NCBI GenBank assembly: GCA_035293045.1
Contig: DATDOY010000003.1
Coordinates: 1-18,555 of the forward strand
Length of the DNA stretch: 18,555 nt
Source: DATDOY01 sp035293045
GTDB taxonomy: Bacteria; Actinomycetota; Acidimicrobiia; IMCC26256; JACPCJ01
Direction: 5' to 3'
The position numbers were made by a program, and so were the translations under genes. Positions within the stretch are counted from its first letter, which is position 1; each line of letters opens with the position of its first letter. Positions 6,994 to 13,800 of the stretch are shown here, piece by piece. The notes under the pieces were generated by a model. It was not told where the DNA came from, did no database searches, and saw only the letters and a program-made list of their open reading frames with translations.

Positions 6994-7036
6994 TTTGGTT
7001 TCGGGTTCGCCCGTGCAGAACCGCTCCGGTCTTGGG

Positions 7037-7042
7037 ATACTA
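7037..7042 (-). promoter_or_regulatory. -10 box of the Hsp70-like gene
   Basis: On the minus strand TAGTAT is close to the consensus -10 sequence and lies about 55 bp upstream of the GTG start. Predicted transcription would start near 7030, leaving a leader of about 48 nt. The -35 region is unremarkable. Confidence 0.5.
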
Positions 7043-7099
7043 GCGACGAGCGTTCGCGACCACGTGGGCGAGGCGAACCCCACACGGCGGGCGGAAGGG

Positions 7100-7111
7100 G
7101 GGGATATCCCC
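7100..7111. promoter_or_regulatory. 12-bp palindrome, candidate operator
   Basis: GGGGATATCCCC is a perfect palindrome in the 212-bp divergent region. It lies about 25 bp upstream of the proposed iniB -10 box and about 60 bp upstream of the Hsp70 -10 box on the other strand. Its position fits a binding site for a dimeric regulator acting on one or both promoters. The bound protein is unknown; the LuxR-type regulator at the other end of the locus is one candidate. Confidence 0.4.
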
Positions 7112-7135
7112 GATGTGGTCGGCGCGGTGCGCCCG

Positions 7136-7141
7136 TACCGT
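7136..7141 (+). promoter_or_regulatory. Candidate -10 box of iniB
   Basis: TACCGT sits about 54 nt upstream of the iniB ATG. An ATGTGG-like -35 region (7113-7118) is 17 bp away. The long leader contains AGGAAGGA at 7178-7185, a good ribosome site 9 nt from the start. Confidence 0.4.
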
Positions 7142-7194
7142 GCCCAGTAGCCCGAAATTCGGAGCGCACAACGATCCAGGAAGGACCACACGCA

Positions 7195-8307
7195 ATGGCG
7201 ATCACACAGCAAGCACTCGAGTTTCTCCAGTCCCTGTTCCTCGGCGACGAAGCCGCCGTCAAGGAATACAACAACGACCCGGCCGGCTCACTCGAGCGCC
7301 ATGGGCTCGCGTCGTGCTCACCGGTGGAGATCAACCAGGCGGTCGCTCAGCTTGCCCCTGGTCTCCCGGGTGAGGCGCAGGCGCGCGCCAACGCCTACTT
7401 GAGCTCGACCCAGGGCGTCGGTGGATACACCAACGGCGGACCCTCGCAGGCGGCCCAGGGCGCCGAGAAGGTCGACGCCGGCAAGTACGGCAGCCCCGAT
7501 CCGGCCCCGGCGGCCGCGGTGCCGCCCAGCCTCCAGGCTGTTTCCACGGAGATCAACTACATCACCCAGATCACGCAGGTTGACTTGGATCAAGTGAACA
7601 ACTTCACCGACAACTCGGTGAACCAGGTCATCGTCGCCGCCGGCGACGTGAACCAGACCTTCGACCAGGACACGACCAACGTGACGGCGTCGGGTGACGG
7701 AGCGGTGGCCGCAGGTGCCGACATCCAGAACTCGCAGGTCAACACGGGCACCAACACCGGAATCATCGCGGACGAGGCCGATGGCGCGATCCTCGGCGAC
7801 GGCAACACCACCATCGATTCCGATGGGGGCGATGTCACCAACGTCCAGGGCGACGGCAACGTCGTCGGGGCGACCAACAGCGTCGTCGGAACGGGTGCGG
7901 GCAACGTCCAGGGTGTGGCCGTCGACCAAGGCGGCTCCTCCAGCGGCAGCTACAGCGGCACTCGTGGCCTCGGAGAGGGCGGCGGCGACGTCGTGACCAA
8001 CTTTGGCGACGGCGGGACTGCAGGCAACGCCGACGTCACGCAGCTCGACGGCGGCGGGTTCGCTCGTGGCAGCAGCGAGAGCTCGAGTGGTCAGGACCCC
8101 GCGTTCGGCGACGATGTCAACATCAACATCGGCCAGGGCACCCAGACCGCCAACGAGACGGTGGATCAGAGCACCGACGCGAGCGTCGAGGAGACGATCA
8201 ACACGACGACCGTGGCCAACGTCGGCGACGACAACGACACGACGATCGCCGCGGAGCCGGAGTCCGACCCTGAGCCGGAGCCTCCGGCCGACGTCGACGG
8301 TCCGTAG
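7195..8307 (+). CDS. iniB: IniB N-terminal-domain protein with Asn/Asp/Gly-rich repeat region
   Basis: A 370-residue protein. Residues ~5-58 (ALEFLQSLFLGDEAAVKEY, DPAGSLERHGL, INQAVAQLAPGLP) match what I recall of the IniB N-terminus of M. tuberculosis, where LxxxLSLF, a conserved Pro/Gly pair and a VxPGL ending occur in the same order. After an Ala/Gly/Pro linker, residues ~115-350 are rich in Asn, Asp, Gly, Thr and Val. They have a short alternating pattern (GDGN, GDVN, GAGN), suggesting a beta-solenoid or extended surface-type fold. The C-terminus is acidic with Glu-Pro repeats. There is one cysteine (41) and no Sec or Tat signal peptide. IniB in mycobacteria is the first gene of the isoniazid-inducible iniBAC operon, with unknown biochemical role. 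Here it precedes the dynamin genes in the same order. Confidence 0.85.
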   Translation: MAITQQALEFLQSLFLGDEAAVKEYNNDPAGSLERHGLASCSPVEINQAVAQLAPGLPGEAQARANAYLSSTQGVGGYTNGGPSQAAQGAEKVDAGKYGSPDPAPAAAVPPSLQAVSTEINYITQITQVDLDQVNNFTDNSVNQVIVAAGDVNQTFDQDTTNVTASGDGAVAAGADIQNSQVNTGTNTGIIADEADGAILGDGNTTIDSDGGDVTNVQGDGNVVGATNSVVGTGAGNVQGVAVDQGGSSSGSYSGTRGLGEGGGDVVTNFGDGGTAGNADVTQLDGGGFARGSSESSSGQDPAFGDDVNINIGQGTQTANETVDQSTDASVEETINTTTVANVGDDNDTTIAAEPESDPEPEPPADVDGP

Positions 8308-8345
8308 CTAGCCCCGGGCCTTGCCCGGTCAACCGTCCCACGGTC

Positions 8346-8380
8346 TGTCGAGTGCCCGGCATCATGCCGGGCACTCGACA
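8346..8380 (+). terminator. Perfect 17-bp hairpin after iniB
   Basis: Arms 8346-8362 and 8364-8380 are perfectly complementary around a single base. The stem is very stable but has no T-run on either side, as is common for actinobacterial terminators. It lies 38 bp after the iniB stop and ends 11 bp before the -10 box of the next gene. It may therefore terminate or attenuate iniB transcription, or protect the iniB 3' end and let the downstream genes be expressed at another level. Confidence 0.6.
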
Positions 8381-8391
8381 TGCCTGACCCA

Positions 8392-8397
8392 TACCCT
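8392..8397 (+). promoter_or_regulatory. Leaderless -10 box of the second IniB-domain gene
   Basis: TACCCT ends 6 nt before the ATG at 8404, with no Shine-Dalgarno sequence between. The same hexamer recurs before the gene at 13801. It would give the iniA/iniC genes a promoter separate from that of iniB. Confidence 0.5.
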
Positions 8398-8403
8398 CTC
8401 GCC

Positions 8404-8952
8404 ATGGCCCAGACCACCCTGATCACCCTGATCGACGACCTCCTTCGCGATCCCGAGGCCCGGATGGCCTACGGCTCGGACGGCGAGGCCTACCTTGCTG
8501 ACCGCGGCTGGAGCGACCTCGATCCCGAAGACCTGGCCGAGGCGCTGTCTGCTGCCCGGCACGCCCTCGCGGCCGACGTCGCGGGCGACCTTCCCGATCC
8601 CGATCTCGGCGCAGACCCGTACGCGGTGCTCGACCACGTCGCCGGCGTCGAGCCGCTGTCACTGCCCCTCGACGACCTTGTCGCCGCCGTCGGTGACGGT
8701 CGCGAGGGAGTGGACGCGGAATCCCCCCGGTTCGGATCGGGTACCGACGCCGCCGACGGACCCGAGCCGGCCACGGCCGAAGCCGAATCCGATCGGGACG
8801 ACGGGGCGGAGGAGGGGTCGTTGGCCGATCCGGTCGAGCTTCCGGAGCAAGGGCCGATGGCAGACGTCTCCGCGAGCGTCGAACCCGTCGATGACGAGGA
8901 GGCCGGGGGGCCCGAGGAAGAAGACGACTGGCTCGATCCCCTGAACCCATGA
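8404..8952 (+). CDS. Small acidic protein with IniB-like N-terminus
   Basis: A 182-residue protein. Residues ~4-55 (LITLIDDLLRDPEARMAYG, EAYLADRGWSDLDPEDLAEAL) show the same pattern as the IniB N-terminus: hydrophobic LIxxLL, a DPEA-type turn, a xxLxxxGL-like helix, a D/SPE turn and a final helix. I take it as a second, divergent IniB-N domain, which is inference from motif order. Residues ~60-95 hold a DLPDPDLGADPY and EPLSLPLDDL stretch. The rest (~100-182) is strongly acidic and low-complexity, ending EEEDDWLDPLNP, and is probably disordered. There is no signal peptide or membrane segment. Start ATG 8404 is favoured over the ATG at 8380, which sits at the end of the hairpin. The stop overlaps the iniA start (ATGA), so the two are probably translationally coupled. 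Confidence 0.8.
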   Translation: MAQTTLITLIDDLLRDPEARMAYGSDGEAYLADRGWSDLDPEDLAEALSAARHALAADVAGDLPDPDLGADPYAVLDHVAGVEPLSLPLDDLVAAVGDGREGVDAESPRFGSGTDAADGPEPATAEAESDRDDGAEEGSLADPVELPEQGPMADVSASVEPVDDEEAGGPEEEDDWLDPLNP

Positions 8953-10817
8953 GCGACATCGAAGAACGGGCCGAGCCGTCGGACCCGGTTGCGCGGGCGG
9001 CGAGTCTTGTCGACCTCGGGATTCAGGCCGCAAACGCATACGGAAGAGAGGACTTGGTGCACCGGCTGCGCTCGACACGCGAGCGCCTCGACGCCCCCGA
9101 CGTCCGCGTCCTCGTCGTCGGTGAGTTCAAACAGGGCAAGAGCACGCTCATCAACGCCTTGTTGAACTCGCCGGTATGCCCGGTCGACGACGACGTGGCG
9201 ACGTCGGTCCCGACGATCGTCCGTCACGGCGCCGATGTCGAGGCCGTCGTGTACTACGAGCCGGTCGACGGCGCCGACGGCGCCGATTCCCTGCGATCCG
9301 AGGTGGTGCCGGTGACCCGCCTGGCCGACTACGCCTCGGAAGTCGGCAACCCCAGCAACGTGAGGGGCGTGGCGTACGTCGAGATCCGCATCCCGCGCCA
9401 GCTCCTCGAAACGGGACTGTCGCTCGTCGACACGCCCGGGGTGGCAGGTCTCGGATCGGCGCACGGGAGGATGACGGCCGCCGTCCTGCCCAGCGCCGAC
9501 GCCGTGATTCTCGTCTCCGACGCGTCGCAGGAGTACACCGAGCCCGAGCTGTCGTTTCTCGCCCAGGCGGCGGAGTTGTGTCCGACCGTCGTGTGCGTCG
9601 TCAGCAAGATCGACCTGTATCCAGAGTGGCGCAAGATCACCGAGCTCGACGCACGCCACCTCGAGGATCGCGGGTACGACGTGCCCGTGCTCCCGCTGTC
9701 CGCCGCTCTGCGGCGTGTGGCCGTCGAGGGCAACGACGCCGAGCTGAATGCCGAGTCGGGGTTCTCGGCGCTCGTGTCGATGCTCCGCGATCAGGTCCTC
9801 ACCCGGGCCCACGATCTCGCCGCGGGTCGGGCGGCGACCGACATCCTGTTCGTCGCCTCCCAACTCGAGGGGCAGTTCGCCGGCGAGCGAGAGATCCTGA
9901 CCGATCCTGAGACTTCGACGCGGGTGGTCGATCGCCTCGAGCAGACGAAGAAGAACGTCGAGGAGCTGCGGAGCAAGGCGGCCCGGTGGCAGACGACGCT
10001 CGCCGACGGCGCGGCGGATCTGAATGCCGACACGGAACACGACCTGCGGGCGCGCATTCGAACGGTGCAAAAGACCGCCGAGGACATGATCGACGACGGC
10101 GACCCGGTCGACATCTGGGCGGAGTTCGAGCCGTGGATCGAGCAGGCCGTCGCCACCGAGGTCACCGCGACCTATCGGAAGATGTACGAGGGCATCGAGG
10201 CTCTCGCCACGCAGGTGGCCGAGCATTTCGGCGACGAGGAGGAGCTCGTCCTCGCCGACCTCCTCGCGAACCAGGGTCAGGAATATCTCGCCGGCGCCGC
10301 CGTGAGAGACGACCTCGAGTTCAAGCGCCAGGGCGCGCTCGGGCAGACGTTCAGCGCCCTCCGCGGTTCTTATGGTGGCTTCCTGATGTTCAGCATGGCG
10401 AGCCAGATGGTCGGCCTTGCCGCGCTCAACCCGGCGGTGGGAGTTTTGACTCTTCTGGTGGGCCGCAAGTCGGTGCGCGAGGAGAAGGACCGCCAGCTGG
10501 CGCAGCGGCGCGTGCAAGCCAAGCAAGCGGTCAGGACGTACATCGACGATGTGAACTTCCCTATCTCCAAGGACGTCCGCGACACGCTGCGTCGGGTCCA
10601 GCGTCGGCTTCGCGACTCCTTCCAGGCCCGAGCGGAAGAGCTCCAGCGGTCGACGAACGACGCTCTGACGGCCGCGCAGGCCGCGGCCCAGCAGGATGCA
10701 TCCGGACGCGAGGCGCGCCTTCGTGACGTCGACGCCGAGCTCGAGCGCATTCGCTGGCTCCGCCAGCAGGCGGAGGACGTCGGCGGTCCAGCGGCTTCAG
10801 GGCGGTCGGGCTCGTGA
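8949..10817 (+). CDS. iniA: IniA-type bacterial dynamin-like GTPase
   Basis: A 622-residue dynamin-like protein close in length to mycobacterial IniA (about 640). GTPase motifs: G1 GEFKQGKST (58-66), G2 around T85-T89 (TSVPT), G3 DTPG (161-164), G4 SKID (219-222). A long helical region follows (about 270-470). Next comes a hydrophobic segment (475-505, from YGGFLMFSMASQM to VLTLLVG), equivalent to the membrane-inserting paddle of IniA, and a C-terminal coiled coil (~510-610) rich in Arg, Glu, Gln and Ala. M. tuberculosis IniA is known to bind and remodel membranes in a GTP-dependent way and is induced by cell-wall inhibitors. Here the G1 loop is canonical (KST), whereas as I recall the M. tuberculosis protein has KSQ. 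The ATG overlaps the preceding stop, and the TGA overlaps the following GTG by 4 bp. Confidence 0.95.
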   Translation: MSDIEERAEPSDPVARAASLVDLGIQAANAYGREDLVHRLRSTRERLDAPDVRVLVVGEFKQGKSTLINALLNSPVCPVDDDVATSVPTIVRHGADVEAVVYYEPVDGADGADSLRSEVVPVTRLADYASEVGNPSNVRGVAYVEIRIPRQLLETGLSLVDTPGVAGLGSAHGRMTAAVLPSADAVILVSDASQEYTEPELSFLAQAAELCPTVVCVVSKIDLYPEWRKITELDARHLEDRGYDVPVLPLSAALRRVAVEGNDAELNAESGFSALVSMLRDQVLTRAHDLAAGRAATDILFVASQLEGQFAGEREILTDPETSTRVVDRLEQTKKNVEELRSKAARWQTTLADGAADLNADTEHDLRARIRTVQKTAEDMIDDGDPVDIWAEFEPWIEQAVATEVTATYRKMYEGIEALATQVAEHFGDEEELVLADLLANQGQEYLAGAAVRDDLEFKRQGALGQTFSALRGSYGGFLMFSMASQMVGLAALNPAVGVLTLLVGRKSVREEKDRQLAQRRVQAKQAVRTYIDDVNFPISKDVRDTLRRVQRRLRDSFQARAEELQRSTNDALTAAQAAAQQDASGREARLRDVDAELERIRWLRQQAEDVGGPAASGRSGS

Positions 10818-12274
10818 CGCTCATCGACCAGGTCCGCGCCGCCCTGGCCGACGCCATCGCGGCCTACGAAGGATCTCCCGCGGCCAGGGCGCTCGACGCG
10901 GCTCGGTCGCGTCTCGATGAGCCCTTGCGCGTCGCGCTGGCGGGCAAGGTCAAGGCGGGGAAGTCGACCCTGCTCAACGCGCTCTTGGGCGAGGAGTTGG
11001 CGCCCACCGATGCCGGCGAGTGCACGCGCATCGTGACCTGGTACCAGGACGGCCCGACGTATCAAGTCATGGTCGAGCCCGTCGGCGAGGACCCACGACC
11101 CACGCAGTACACGCGGGACGCGGGCGCCATCGAGATCTCGCTCGACGGCGTCGACGCGGCGAAGGTTCACCGGCTCATCGTGCAGTGGCCGCTGGCCGCG
11201 CTCCGCCACACCACCCTGATCGACACGCCGGGCATCGAGTCGCTCAGCATGGATGTGTCGGCTCGAGCGAAGGCGTTCTTGTCACCCGAGGACGACCAGC
11301 CGACGGCCGCCGACGCCGTGCTCTACTTGATGCGCCACCTCCACGCCGGCGACGTCCGCTTCCTCGAGACGTTTCATGACGACGACATGGCGCGGGCGAC
11401 CCCGGTCAATGCCATCGGCGTGCTGTCCCGAGCCGACGAGATCGGCGTCGCCCGCCTCGACGCGATGGAGTCGGCACGCCGGATCGCAGAGCGGTACCGC
11501 CGCGACACCAACGTGCGCGCGCTCTGCCAGACCGTCGTCCCGGTGGCGGGGCTGCTCGCGCAGGCCGGGTCCACGCTGCGCCAGGAGGAGTTCCGGGCCC
11601 TAGGGATCCTCGCGGCCCTCCCGGCCGAAGATCGCAACGCCGCTCTCTTGTCGGTGGACCGGCTCCGCTCCGAGAGGCTACGGATCGGCCTGACGCCGGA
11701 GGAACGCGACCATCTCCTGCTCCGGTTCGGCTTGTTCGGAATCCGGTTGTCCACGCAGTTGCTGTCCGATGGCGTGGCAGCCAGCGCGCCGCAGTTGGCG
11801 GAGCACCTTGTCGGCGCCAGCGGTCTTCCGGAGCTGCGGGCCGTCCTCAACACCCAGTTCACGGAGCGACGCGACGTGCTGAAGGCCCGGGCCGGCCTGC
11901 TGGCGCTCGAAGCGGCGTTCCGCGATCATCCGCACCCCCGGGGCGAGGAACTTGCCGCGCAGGTCGAGCGCATTGAAGCGGGGGCCCACGAGTTCACCGA
12001 GGTGCGTCTGTTGAACGCGCTCCGGACCCGAGACGTCGGCTTCGACGCGGACGAGGTGGCCGAAGCGGAGCGTCTTCTCGGCGCGCAGGGTTCCTCACCC
12101 AGCGCGCGGCTCGGCGCAAGCGGCGGAGGCGGCGACGACCTTCTCGCGTTGGCCCGTGATCGTCAGGCCTCGTGGCAGGCGAAGGCCGAGAGTCCGTTCA
12201 GCTCGAAGGAAACCGCCGACGCCTGTCGCGTCCTCGTCCGCACCTGCGAAGGACTCGTCGCCGCCCTCTCGTGA
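10814..12274 (+). CDS. iniC: IniC-type dynamin-like GTPase
   Basis: A 486-residue GTPase, almost the length of M. tuberculosis IniC (about 493). Motifs: G1 AGKVKAGKST (43-52), a G2 region with APTDAGECTRIVTWY, G3 DTPG (137-140) and G4 SRAD (205-208). The blocks VPVAGLLAQAGSTLRQEEF and LLLRFGLFGIRLS match IniC as I remember it. No hydrophobic paddle like that of IniA is visible, so it may work as a partner of IniA, as has been proposed for the paired bacterial dynamins. The last ~70 residues include a Gly-rich break (GASGGGGDD) and a helical tail. It starts with GTG overlapping the iniA stop (GTGA). The stop codon runs directly into a large hairpin. Confidence 0.95.
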   Translation: MTLIDQVRAALADAIAAYEGSPAARALDAARSRLDEPLRVALAGKVKAGKSTLLNALLGEELAPTDAGECTRIVTWYQDGPTYQVMVEPVGEDPRPTQYTRDAGAIEISLDGVDAAKVHRLIVQWPLAALRHTTLIDTPGIESLSMDVSARAKAFLSPEDDQPTAADAVLYLMRHLHAGDVRFLETFHDDDMARATPVNAIGVLSRADEIGVARLDAMESARRIAERYRRDTNVRALCQTVVPVAGLLAQAGSTLRQEEFRALGILAALPAEDRNAALLSVDRLRSERLRIGLTPEERDHLLLRFGLFGIRLSTQLLSDGVAASAPQLAEHLVGASGLPELRAVLNTQFTERRDVLKARAGLLALEAAFRDHPHPRGEELAAQVERIEAGAHEFTEVRLLNALRTRDVGFDADEVAEAERLLGAQGSSPSARLGASGGGGDDLLALARDRQASWQAKAESPFSSKETADACRVLVRTCEGLVAALS

Positions 12275-12322
12275 GGGTGTGCGTATGGCGTCGCGCATAG
12301 CGCGACGCCATACGCACACCCT
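12274..12322. terminator. 23-bp perfect inverted repeat, bidirectional terminator
   Basis: Arms 12274-12296 and 12300-12322 are perfectly complementary around an ATA loop. The left arm starts on the last base of the iniC stop codon and the right arm ends 6 bp before the LuxR-type gene's stop. Transcripts from both directions would form the same very stable stem. There is no T-run, but location and strength support terminating two convergent genes. Confidence 0.8.
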
Positions 12323-12328
12323 TCAGAC

Positions 12329-13717
12329 TCAGGGCAGGATCTCCCGGAGGCCCGAGAGCATCTCCGCTCGTGTCGACGCGCCGAGCTTCTGGCGGATGCG
12401 GGCGACGTGGTGCTCAACCGTCTTCGCCGAGACGTGCAGACGCGCGCCGATTTCCTTGTGCGTGAGGCCGTCGACGACGAGCGCCGCGACGTCGCGTTCG
12501 CGGAACGTGAGGAGGCTGCCCGCCACCTCCCCGCGGGCGGCGTGGAGCTCCGGCAGTATTCGTCGGATCTCGCGAGCCTTCGAGAGCAATGACCGCGCTG
12601 CCGCGGGGTCGTCGGTGCGCACACCCGCGCTGCCGAGCAAGAGCGCGGCCTCCCAGCGGAGGCCGGCGTCCTCGAGTCGGCGGGACGCGGCGAAGACGGC
12701 CTCCGGATCGACGCTCCCCTCGGCGATGGCGAGCCACGTGTGCGCGGCGTGAAGGAGGCACTCCGACTTGTCCGACGGGGGGCCGGATTCCTCCATCGCC
12801 TTGCAGGCCTCGCCGACCACGACCGCATCGCCGAGGAGTCCCCCGGCCCGCACGAGCCTCCATGCGAGGGCCCACACGAGCAGCGGCGGGCGTCCGAGGG
12901 CGTCGAGGATTCGCTCGGCGGCGTCGCGAGCGCGGCGGACGTCGTCGGAGCGGTCGAGACGAACGGCAACCGCCACAACCTCGGCCACCGCACTCACGGT
13001 CACGGCGTCGGCGCCGCAGCGGTCGAGCGCGGAAAGCGCGTCGTCGAGACGACGGCCGAGCGCGTCGACTTCGCCAACGCGGAGGGCGGCCGCCGCGTCG
13101 ATGGCGGCCGCGAGGAGGGCATCGCGGGCCGCAACCGGCTTGCCGTTCGCACGCTCCTCAGGCGTCTGGTCCCACGTACCCCCGACGATCGTGACCCACG
13201 CCAACGCCAGGTGGTGGCGCCCCGCGAGGAGCGCACCGCCGGGCTGCTCTTCAACCCCGCGGCGGGCGGTGCGGAGCGCCATCGCATTGGCTTCGAGCAT
13301 CTCGGCGGCCCACATCGACACCATGACGTGCGGGCTCTCGAAGATCTGGGCGTCGTCACGGCCGTCGAGCAGCGCCGCCGCCGCGAGGGCGTCGGGAATG
13401 GGATCGCGGCCTGCCTGCAGCGCGGCCACGGCCGACGCCATGCCCCTCGCCGCGGCCCCGACGGCATCGGTGGCGACCGACGCGGGTGCGGAGACCGGCG
13501 CGCCGCTCAGTGCGCCGGCGAGGTTCGCCAAGTGCGGGTCGTCAGCGGCGAGGGCGCGCTCGATGGCCTGGGGCCAGCGTCCGTGCGCTCCGTGCGCCAC
13601 CGCTGCGACCCGCGCCGCGCGCTGGTCGTCGGAAGGAGCGGACTCCGCCATACGGAGGGCGTCGTCGACGTCCCCGTGACCGAGAGATTCCTCCGCAGGC
13701 GTCTGCGCCGTCTGCAC
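12329..13717 (-). CDS. LuxR-family transcription regulator with long helical sensor region (IniR-like position)
   Basis: A 462-residue regulator. Residues ~402-462 are a LuxR/NarL helix-turn-helix: LTFRERDVAALVVDGLTHKE, IGARLHVSAKTVEHHVARIR and a final LREILP. The N-terminal ~395 residues are Ala/Arg/Glu/Leu-rich helical repeats that look like TPR-type solenoid (LAGRHHLALAWV, LLVWALAWRLVRAGGL). There is no Walker A loop, so this is not a full MalT/STAND protein. The resemblance is to the C-terminal half of such regulators. In mycobacteria the ini operon is controlled by IniR, a larger STAND-LuxR protein encoded next to it, so a role controlling iniB/iniA/iniC is inferred from position only. 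The start is GTG 13717, with TACGCT 6 nt upstream. It is convergent with iniC and divergent from the gene at 13801. Confidence 0.85.
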   Translation of the reverse strand: MQTAQTPAEESLGHGDVDDALRMAESAPSDDQRAARVAAVAHGAHGRWPQAIERALAADDPHLANLAGALSGAPVSAPASVATDAVGAAARGMASAVAALQAGRDPIPDALAAAALLDGRDDAQIFESPHVMVSMWAAEMLEANAMALRTARRGVEEQPGGALLAGRHHLALAWVTIVGGTWDQTPEERANGKPVAARDALLAAAIDAAAALRVGEVDALGRRLDDALSALDRCGADAVTVSAVAEVVAVAVRLDRSDDVRRARDAAERILDALGRPPLLVWALAWRLVRAGGLLGDAVVVGEACKAMEESGPPSDKSECLLHAAHTWLAIAEGSVDPEAVFAASRRLEDAGLRWEAALLLGSAGVRTDDPAAARSLLSKAREIRRILPELHAARGEVAGSLLTFRERDVAALVVDGLTHKEIGARLHVSAKTVEHHVARIRQKLGASTRAEMLSGLREILP

Positions 13718-13723
13718 GGGTGC

Positions 13724-13729
13724 AGCGTA
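13724..13729 (-). promoter_or_regulatory. Leaderless -10 box of the LuxR-type gene
   Basis: On the minus strand TACGCT lies 6 nt before the GTG start with no ribosome site between. The spacing equals that seen before 8404 and 14662. Confidence 0.45.
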
Positions 13730-13761
13730 CGCGGCCCGGCGGCGGCGGTACTCGGGAGGAC

Positions 13762-13767
13762 TACCCT
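13762..13767 (+). promoter_or_regulatory. Candidate -10 box and ribosome site for the PAAR-motif gene
   Basis: TACCCT would start transcription near 13774. AGGAGGT at 13789-13795, an almost complete anti-16S match, lies 5 nt before the ATG at 13801. This gene thus has a conventional leader, unlike several neighbours. Confidence 0.45.
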
Positions 13768-13800
13768 CGCTCTGCAGTCTTGGCGACCAGGAGGTGCCTC

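Noticed and set aside
8380..8403. ATG at 8380 as the start of the second IniB-domain gene
   Set aside because: It lies at the edge of the hairpin arm and upstream of the -10 box; ATG 8404 is followed directly by the conserved hydrophobic helix.
8490..10526. 678-codon open frame on the minus strand opposite iniA and its upstream gene
   Set aside because: It is antisense to strongly conserved GTPase coding sequence; the open frame comes from high GC and lack of stops. It has no start signal and no recognisable domain.
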